NCBI GenBank assembly: GCA_016930115.1
Contig: JAFGHN010000150.1
Location: 1 to 12,373, forward strand
Origin: Spirochaetales bacterium
Lineage (GTDB): Bacteria; Spirochaetota; Spirochaetia; ARS1246
DNA length: 12,373 bases
Reading direction: 5' to 3'
Shown: piece after piece, positions 1 to 6,112 of the stretch
How positions within the stretch are numbered: the first letter of the stretch is position 1
Layout: every line of letters begins with the position of its first letter
Position numbers and translations under genes: made by a program
Notes under the pieces: generated by a model
What the model saw: only the letters and a program-made list of their open reading frames with translations
What the model was told of the DNA's origin: nothing
Database searches by the model: none

Positions 1-1646
1 GGATTTGCGCCGATGTCCCGGCAGGCCGATTCGGCGAGATTGGCGACAGTAACGGTATGGCTGTAGGTGCCCGGCGCGAGCGTGAGCATTCTATTCATAA
101 TAGGTGAGTTGAGATCGGACAACTCCATAAGCCTGAAATGCGTCGCGGCGTTCATCATGTGCTCGAAGAACGGCAGCAGCCCGAGATTGAGAATCCCGCA
201 GACAAACCCGTTCAAGAACCCCCAGCCGAGGGATGCCAGGATACCTGACGCACCAAGACTTTTCAGGACGCTCAGAGCGCCCATGAGGCCCGCGCTCGCC
301 AGCGCGAGAAAAATGGTGGCGCGTACCAGATCGAGCCGCTTTCGCGCCCCGCCGACGACGATGGTTCCGGCTATGCCCGCGAAAAAGGCGAACAGCGTCG
401 GGAACGGGTCCATATCGTTGAGCGGCAAGAGGCTCAGAGCGAGAACGAGCCCCATCACAACGGATACCCGTTGGTCCACCAGTATCGCCAGTATCATGGT
501 AAACAACGCGGTCGGGAGAAACACCGACATGGGAACGTCGATGTTTAAGCTGTCGATTCTTGTAAGCAGCACCGCGAGGACCGTATAGAGCAGTGAAACA
601 CTCAAGACGAGGAGGAATTTCGAATCATTCAATTCAGATTTCGACACAAGATGCGATATGAGAATGATGGCGAGAGCGTAGAGCAGCAGAACGAGAAAGC
701 AGGATCCGACCACGCGGCTGACGCTGACGGTGGCCGAGTACTTTGCAAGCGCGCCGAGCTTCCTCATGTCTTCCTCGGTTACGGGCATTCCTGATTGGGC
801 GATCCGCTCGCCCCTGATCAGCTTGCCTACAACCGGATTCACGTCCGCGATCGCTGCCTGTCTTCGTTTTTCGGTCAGCTCACCATCGAAGAACGCGTTC
901 TCCTCCACAAATGCCGAAACGATATCGATAATGACGCCGTGGTTCTTTTCCTCCACTCCCAAATTTACAAGCTCGCCTCTGATGGCTTCGTCCACACGGG
1001 TTATTTCGACGACAGAATCCGCCGGCACCACCTTTCGGGCCGTATCACGATCTGTGTCTCTTATTATCTCGACGGTATCCGTGGCAGCTCCCACCGCTTC
1101 GCCGAGTAATGCGACTACGCCCCTCTCCAGGATTGTCTCAAGCAGCAATCTGCTCTCATTCAGGTTTGCCAGCGTGTTCCCGACTTTGAGCATTGTCTCG
1201 ATCTGGTCGAAAGCAAAAACCCCCGGTTGCGACGCCTGCAATTCGAGGAATATCTTTTCCGCAGACGAGCTTTTCGTGCGCGCTTCCGCAAACACGCTCG
1301 AAAAATCGGTGAAGCGTTGAAGGCTTCTGTTGCCCAATTCTTCGTTGATGATGAAGACCGGACTCACGAGCCTGGCCACGGCCTCTTTTCGCAACGCGGT
1401 AGCTTCTTCATCGATATAGGTGATATCTTTGTCCGCGTACATATCACGCGGCGCCGGCTCTCCCACCTGGAAATCCGACAGCTTGAACCCTGCGAAGAAG
1501 GCGCCGAACTGCGGCGTGAAAGAGATCAGAAATACATGTCCGAGAAAGACGGCCCCCAAAACGGCAAAGCGTATCTTCTTGGCCCGGGGCATCTGCGAAA
1601 ACGCTTGAGCCAAGCTTTCGAGTCTGTTACTCGTTTTGCGATTCAT
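1..1646 (-). CDS. pgpH: 7TM-HD membrane phosphodiesterase, PgpH/YqfF family (3' end outside window)
   Basis: Family members studied in Firmicutes hydrolyse the second messenger cyclic di-AMP at the inner membrane; that role here is inferred by family. The 548 residues visible give the full N-terminal architecture. A basic start is followed by a first membrane helix (about 25-44), then an extracytoplasmic 7TMR-HDED-type domain (about 50-300). That domain ends in the family-typical stretch GKLIRGERIAQSGMPVTEED. Seven further membrane helices lie between about 308 and 497. The cytoplasmic HD domain begins with LTLAPGTYSHTVTVANLAES, in which H530 fits the first metal-binding His. The HD dyad and the rest of the domain lie left of the window, so catalytic integrity cannot be judged. 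The ATG at 1646 lies inside phoH (20-bp overlap), with only a weak ACAGG before it, suggesting translational coupling. The gene is partial because of the window edge, not broken. Confidence 0.92.
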   Translation of the reverse strand, partial: MNRKTSNRLESLAQAFSQMPRAKKIRFAVLGAVFLGHVFLISFTPQFGAFFAGFKLSDFQVGEPAPRDMYADKDITYIDEEATALRKEAVARLVSPVFIINEELGNRSLQRFTDFSSVFAEARTKSSSAEKIFLELQASQPGVFAFDQIETMLKVGNTLANLNESRLLLETILERGVVALLGEAVGAATDTVEIIRDTDRDTARKVVPADSVVEITRVDEAIRGELVNLGVEEKNHGVIIDIVSAFVEENAFFDGELTEKRRQAAIADVNPVVGKLIRGERIAQSGMPVTEEDMRKLGALAKYSATVSVSRVVGSCFLVLLLYALAIILISHLVSKSELNDSKFLLVLSVSLLYTVLAVLLTRIDSLNIDVPMSVFLPTALFTMILAILVDQRVSVVMGLVLALSLLPLNDMDPFPTLFAFFAGIAGTIVVGGARKRLDLVRATIFLALASAGLMGALSVLKSLGASGILASLGWGFLNGFVCGILNLGLLPFFEHMMNAATHFRLMELSDLNSPIMNRMLTLAPGTYSHTVTVANLAESACRDIGAN

Positions 1647-2565
1647 ACGCCTGTACGATTTTTTGCACCAGCGGATGCCTGACGACATCCTGCGCGGTGA
1701 GCTCGATGAACGCGATCTCATCTATTTGCTTGAGAATACCGCGAGCGTGCAGAAGCCCTGATTGCTTTTTTTTGTCCAGATCGATCTGTGTGACGTCTCC
1801 GGTAACGATTGCCTGCGCCCCTTCCCCGAGTCTTGTGAGGAACATCTTCATCTGCTCTTTTGTCGTATTCTGCGCCTCGTCAAGGATCACGTAGGCGTCA
1901 CGAAGGCTCCTTCCCCGCATGTAAGCGAGCGGAGCTATTTCTATTACCCTCTTCTCTTCAAGTCTGATGACCATTTCATAGCTGATGAATGCGTCCATGG
2001 CATCGTAGAGCGGGCGCAAATACGGGCTGATCTTTTGGGTCAGGTCTCCCGGGAGAAACCCGAGGTTTTCGCCGGCTTCAACCACCGGTCGTGTCAGGAT
2101 GAGTTTTTTCTTTGTCTTTGCTATGATACCGCGCAAAGCGTACGCCACGGCAAGATAAGTCTTTCCGGTTCCGGCGGGCCCTATACAGAACACAAGATCA
2201 TGACGGGACATTGCGTCGATATAGTGTGACTGTTTTTCGCTCCGCGGGAAAACCTTGACTCCTGACGGAAAAACGATATGGTTTTTCGCTGTCCTGAGCA
2301 GAGATTTGTCACCATCGGATAATGACTTGAAAAGCGAGCGGATCAGTCCCCGGCCGGGCACCTGCCCATCACGGACCTGTTCTTCCAGCTCGGACACAAG
2401 ATTTCTGAAAAGAGCCCGCTTTGTCAGGTCATCCGATTCCAGAAGGAGTTCATTCCCGCGCGACAGTACGCGTGCACCGATTAACTCTTCTATAGCCAAC
2501 AAGTTGCTGTCGTTTACGCCGCACAACTCGCTCAAGAGTCTTTGGTCTTCAAGAACAACGCTCAT
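1627..2565 (-). CDS. phoH: PhoH-like NTPase (PhoH/YbeZ family)
   Basis: This is a cytoplasmic P-loop ATPase of the PhoH/YbeZ family, thought to act in RNA metabolism with the endoribonuclease YbeY. The 312-residue product has a KH-like N-terminal region (about 10-70). The PhoH domain follows, with Walker A GPAGTGKT at 129-136, the motif LTRPVVEAGENLGFLPGD at about 157-174, Walker B VILDEAQN at 226-233, and VTGDVTQIDL near 254-263. Length and motif order are normal for the family. A reading frame also opens at a TTG at 2577. I chose the ATG at 2565 because GAGGA at 2571-2575 lies 5 nt before it and would overlap the TTG start. The gene follows a 100-bp gap with a candidate promoter and overlaps the 7TM-HD gene by 20 bp. 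phoH, 7TM-HD and ybeY genes are commonly neighbours, which supports the call. The precise substrate is unknown. Confidence 0.95.
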   Translation of the reverse strand: MSVVLEDQRLLSELCGVNDSNLLAIEELIGARVLSRGNELLLESDDLTKRALFRNLVSELEEQVRDGQVPGRGLIRSLFKSLSDGDKSLLRTAKNHIVFPSGVKVFPRSEKQSHYIDAMSRHDLVFCIGPAGTGKTYLAVAYALRGIIAKTKKKLILTRPVVEAGENLGFLPGDLTQKISPYLRPLYDAMDAFISYEMVIRLEEKRVIEIAPLAYMRGRSLRDAYVILDEAQNTTKEQMKMFLTRLGEGAQAIVTGDVTQIDLDKKKQSGLLHARGILKQIDEIAFIELTAQDVVRHPLVQKIVQAYESQNE

Positions 2566-2570
2566 GCTAT

Positions 2571-2575
2571 TCCTC
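2571..2575 (-). promoter_or_regulatory. Ribosome binding site of phoH
   Basis: GAGGA on the coding strand, 5 nt before the ATG at 2565. It supports that ATG over the TTG at 2577, which the site overlaps. Confidence 0.75.
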
Positions 2576-2609
2576 AACGGGTCCTCAACACACCATTCAT
2601 GCGGTTTAT

Positions 2610-2639
2610 AGTGTAGCTATCGCCGCCTCTTGAAGTCAA
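2610..2639 (-). promoter_or_regulatory. Candidate sigma-70-type promoter for phoH-pgpH
   Basis: In the 100-bp gap between the lptD stop and phoH, the coding strand reads TTGACT (2639-2634, 5/6 to the -35 consensus), an 18-bp spacer, then TACACT (2615-2610, 4/6 to the -10 consensus). Initiation would fall near 2602-2604, leaving a leader of about 38 nt before the ATG at 2565. This is the only gap over 61 bp in the window and the only convincing promoter-like pair I found. Spirochaete promoters are poorly defined, so this remains a prediction. Confidence 0.5.
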
Positions 2640-2665
2640 TAGAATAGGATTTTCCGATTTTCGCT

Positions 2666-5600
2666 TTAAAAAGACACTTCGCCTTCTTTTGAAGTCACTT
2701 TGCGCTTGATTTCCGGTATCGGCCGCCATCTGACGAGAATGGAGGCTTCGCCCACCCACTTATAAAAGGTGCTTCCTTCTTCTTCTCTGAGCTCCGGCGT
2801 GCCTGAATAGTCAATCTCGAGCTCCCAATCGGGCATCGGGTGCGTGACGTTGATCGATATATTGTCGAGGTTGAAAAACGACCGCACCCTGTCTTGTCTG
2901 TTGAAAAAATTGAACGATCTGGCGATATCGACTACCGGATTCAACCAGTCAAGACCGAGCGAGTCTGAAAGCACAGGTATATACCTGTAGCTCGCCTTGT
3001 TCGTCGACTTTGACGAAATCGACAGCTTGAGGAATTCCGCAATTTCAAGATCAAGCTTCAATCCAAAGCTCATCGAACTGTCTGTTGCGCGGACAAGGTT
3101 CAGTGCCCAGGAAGTGTCAATCGAACCAGATACACTTATCCTGTCACGCCAGAACTTCTCTCCGGCAAGATCATACTTGAACGCGGTGACAAACTGCGTG
3201 GGAATGAATCCTTTTTCTCCGGCTTCATACTTTTTTCGTCCCGGTGCGGCGGGATCATCCACCAGGGTGTAACGCACACTCTGCGCTGCCTGCAGCTGCA
3301 GGGTAAACCAATGCAGTTTGAGGCTCAAAATGCTTGACTGCGGCTCATCCTCAGCAAAATTATACGTGAAGGTTTCTGAAAAAGTCAGTTTCCCTTCCAG
3401 ACCGCTCAGGCTCACGGTTGAACTGTTCAGGGCAAGATCATTTTCTTCCAGGCTGTAGGTGAGCTTGTTCTCAAAATAACTTTTCTGCGGAAAACTGAAT
3501 TTTTCCGTCCAAGTCAGGTCGTCCAGTTTCCATTGCTCGGCATCAGACTCCTGGTTGTCGTTATCACCGTCGCTCTCTTTGCGTACACCGCTCGCCAGGG
3601 TCGTCTGGACCGGCCCGACTGTTGAGGTGAGCGTGTATGTCAACACCTCGTTTAAGGGAGGCAGGACGGCGGTGAGTGCTACCTTCTGATCGCCGAAAGA
3701 AAGGCCGTAAACGGCGTTCATCTTGAGGTTGTGCGCCGTGACTATCTCCTTGTCCCATTCCAGAGTCCGGTCTTCATATTCCTCCAGTTCGGCGTTGTAG
3801 GTATGCTGATAGAGTATCGAGGTCAACCCGTACTGGATGCTGCTTTTGGAGAGGCGCTCCGCGCCCAGAAGCGGCAACAGCGTCAGGTCTATCCCGTCAG
3901 TCAATCTGAAATAACTCGCCTGCTTATCCTGTTTGACGTATGAATCCCAGTTTGGAACCGATTCCGGCGAACCGCCGTAATGATTCCGGTACACCGCTGA
4001 GATTGAGAGGTTGTCCCGCACACCCAGCAATGTGCCAAAGAAGTTGGAGCTGTATTGGATTCCACCGTTGGCTCTTGTGGACAACACGGAGTATTGCGTT
4101 GTGAAATCAATATCGCTTGGGTATATCCAGCCGGCGTTGTTATACCGGCTGTCGATGGAGAAATCCGGGGAGAGCGAATAGGTGAGCGTATGCCGGGTCT
4201 CTTGCAGCGCGGGAGGCCGTCTGAGCTTTAAGTCTTCCTGGATCGACGGAATGGTCAGTTCCTCCTCAACGGACTCCTTCGCTTTCTCCTCATCGATAGT
4301 CTCATCGCTCCAGGGAGGCTTGATTTCAAGGCCGTCGTCCGTACCGGGCGCAGTCTTTCGCGTCTCGGCCGTCTTTTCCTTCGCGGCGCCGATGAGCGAA
4401 CCCGAGATTCGGCCCGCCAGGGAGGGGAGTATATAGCTCTCGGGAACGAAAAACTCACGTTCCGGATACTGATATTCAGCGGGACCGATCGCGTACGGTA
4501 GTTCGCCCGAAGGAAGGGCCTTGCTTCTCCAATTGATGGACGCCGCGGCCTTGCTGAGCGAAAGTGATTGCACGTACGGACGCAAATCGGTGACCTGCGG
4601 ATTGAAACGGCCGTTCAGCTGCCATGCAAATCTATCGATTTTCCCCGGCGGGGCAGCAGTCGTGCTCGCTTGTCCGGTCTCTTCCTCTTCTTCAACTCCT
4701 ATCAAAGCCGCCCAATCGATTCTTTCTTCTCTGTCCGAAAAATCGCGCCGGAACCATGGATCGGAGTAAACCGGGAATTCCACGCCCATCGTCAGCGACG
4801 GCGTCTTTATCGAAGTTTCGAAGTTCCCCCCGAACCTCACGGGTAATTCTACCCCCAGGAAGTGAGAGTTGTTCCAGCGGCTTACGTATTCTCCCTCTTC
4901 GTTTCTTCTCAGATAGGTATACACACCACCAGCACCGGGGAAAACGTCCCGGCTGCGTGCAACTCCGATGTCAAAGGTGACGGATTCGAACACCTCCTCC
5001 GGGTCTATCTCGCCGGCAATACCGCCGTAAAACCCCAGACGCGAATAGATGTCAAAGAGCACCTTGATATAGTCTTTCGTCTCCTCTTTCGCTTCCTCTC
5101 CCCCCTCAGTGCGTATCTTTTGTAGATATATCCCCCACGGTTCGGTTCTGTAGCTCGAGTCGCCCTCATCGGTTACCTGCAGAAATGAGAGGGAGTCATC
5201 GCTTTTCTCCCTCTTACCGACGATGTATCCGGTGAGTTGCAGATAGTAGCCGCCTATGTCACGGTACCCCGTTGCCGGATGCATCCGCAACTCGTTACCC
5301 GGATAGAAAAAGAACGGGAAATAGAACAAGGGGACCCTTCCCACGTACAGAACGGCATTCCGGAGCGCCCATTCTCCCGGACCGAGAACCCAGATTCTGT
5401 CCGCATCAATGTGGTAGTAGGGATTGGCCGCCGGCGAAGAGGTGATGTTTCCCTGCTTCATGATTACTGTATCGTCGGCGAGCCTGTAGATGGTTTTACC
5501 GGTGTAGAAAAAAATGAGCTTCTCCTCGTCGACGGTTCTTTCGGTCTTTGATGTGCCGCTTATAAAGACACCCTGCCAGTCGTCGAGATTGACGGTGAGG

Positions 5601-6112
5601 CTCTCGCCGGTAAAGGTTTCCGTACCGCTCTCCTGTTCGAGGACATAAGTGAGATTCCCGGCGGCGGTAATTGAATTGATGGTCTGGTTGTAGATGATTC
5701 TGTCTGATGTGATCCGGTGGACAGTATCGTTCTCATCATCCAATAAGACCAGAACGACGTTTCCAAAAAGCTGCAGGTATTTTTCGGGCGGCTCGTCGAT
5801 ATCGTAGTAGCGCGAACCGTCAGCGGATTCGATCTCGATTTCCCGTCCCCCTTCCTCCCCCGGAGTTGCGGTCTGCCGGGGAAGACCGTAGTGCTCCTCA
5901 AGCCTTCGCTGAAGCTCGGTTCTGCTTCCACGCGCGGACAGCCCCAAACGCTCACACCAGGCAACAAGCTCAAAGTAGGTGGCCGTACGTAAATCCAGCG
6001 CCATGGCGCGTTGGTAGACGCTATCCTCGGTCTCCTCTTTCGCATCCTGGGCAGGCAGCAGCGCAAGAAATACAACTGCAAATAACAGGAGGGAAAAAAG
6101 CCGCCCGCCCAT
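2666..6112 (-). CDS. lptD: LptD-like outer-membrane assembly protein (OstA/LptD family)
   Basis: LptD is the outer-membrane beta-barrel that inserts lipopolysaccharide in diderms. Spirochaetes lacking classical LPS keep a homologue, so the cargo here is uncertain. The 1148-residue product has a signal peptide (about 1-22, ending LLPAQ-DA). A SAP-like helix-loop-helix motif follows at 41-78, then a LptA/OstA-like beta-jellyroll (about 97-228). The LptD hallmark YVGRVPLFYFPFFFYPGNEL lies at 256-275, and a long barrel of alternating strands runs to the end. It closes with a C-terminal Phe (EGEVSF), as expected for a BAM substrate. It is larger than the roughly 780-residue E. coli protein. Part of the excess is acidic or low-complexity linkers, such as EEEEETGQASTTAAPPG and the segment encoded at about 4240-4430. 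Only one cysteine (C53) is present. The ATG shares one base with the uvrA stop (TAATG), implying coupled translation. Confidence 0.88.
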   Translation of the reverse strand: MGGRLFSLLLFAVVFLALLPAQDAKEETEDSVYQRAMALDLRTATYFELVAWCERLGLSARGSRTELQRRLEEHYGLPRQTATPGEEGGREIEIESADGSRYYDIDEPPEKYLQLFGNVVLVLLDDENDTVHRITSDRIIYNQTINSITAAGNLTYVLEQESGTETFTGESLTVNLDDWQGVFISGTSKTERTVDEEKLIFFYTGKTIYRLADDTVIMKQGNITSSPAANPYYHIDADRIWVLGPGEWALRNAVLYVGRVPLFYFPFFFYPGNELRMHPATGYRDIGGYYLQLTGYIVGKREKSDDSLSFLQVTDEGDSSYRTEPWGIYLQKIRTEGGEEAKEETKDYIKVLFDIYSRLGFYGGIAGEIDPEEVFESVTFDIGVARSRDVFPGAGGVYTYLRRNEEGEYVSRWNNSHFLGVELPVRFGGNFETSIKTPSLTMGVEFPVYSDPWFRRDFSDREERIDWAALIGVEEEEETGQASTTAAPPGKIDRFAWQLNGRFNPQVTDLRPYVQSLSLSKAAASINWRSKALPSGELPYAIGPAEYQYPEREFFVPESYILPSLAGRISGSLIGAAKEKTAETRKTAPGTDDGLEIKPPWSDETIDEEKAKESVEEELTIPSIQEDLKLRRPPALQETRHTLTYSLSPDFSIDSRYNNAGWIYPSDIDFTTQYSVLSTRANGGIQYSSNFFGTLLGVRDNLSISAVYRNHYGGSPESVPNWDSYVKQDKQASYFRLTDGIDLTLLPLLGAERLSKSSIQYGLTSILYQHTYNAELEEYEDRTLEWDKEIVTAHNLKMNAVYGLSFGDQKVALTAVLPPLNEVLTYTLTSTVGPVQTTLASGVRKESDGDNDNQESDAEQWKLDDLTWTEKFSFPQKSYFENKLTYSLEENDLALNSSTVSLSGLEGKLTFSETFTYNFAEDEPQSSILSLKLHWFTLQLQAAQSVRYTLVDDPAAPGRKKYEAGEKGFIPTQFVTAFKYDLAGEKFWRDRISVSGSIDTSWALNLVRATDSSMSFGLKLDLEIAEFLKLSISSKSTNKASYRYIPVLSDSLGLDWLNPVVDIARSFNFFNRQDRVRSFFNLDNISINVTHPMPDWELEIDYSGTPELREEEGSTFYKWVGEASILVRWRPIPEIKRKVTSKEGEVSF
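2668..2701 (-). terminator. Possible weak intrinsic terminator at the lptD 3' end
   Basis: The coding strand at 2701-2691 (AAAGTGACTTC) can pair with 2680-2670 (GAAGTGTCTTT). This gives a 5-bp inner stem and a 4-bp outer stem, separated by two mismatches, with a 10-nt loop. The 3' arm runs into five T residues at 2672-2668, immediately before the last bases of the stop codon. It overlaps the final lptD codons, and the stem is AT-rich and imperfect. The location, just before the phoH promoter, is where a terminator would make sense, but the structure is marginal. Confidence 0.22.

Noticed and set aside
67..1682. Several plus-strand open frames at the left end
   Set aside because: They are shadows of the minus-strand 7TM-HD gene, which reads without a stop from 1646 to the window edge with clear membrane helices and an HD-domain start.
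2574..2600. Possible 8-codon leader peptide (MNGVLRTR) upstream of phoH
   Set aside because: It has no Shine-Dalgarno and no biased codon run or attenuator-like structure. Such a short frame is expected by chance.
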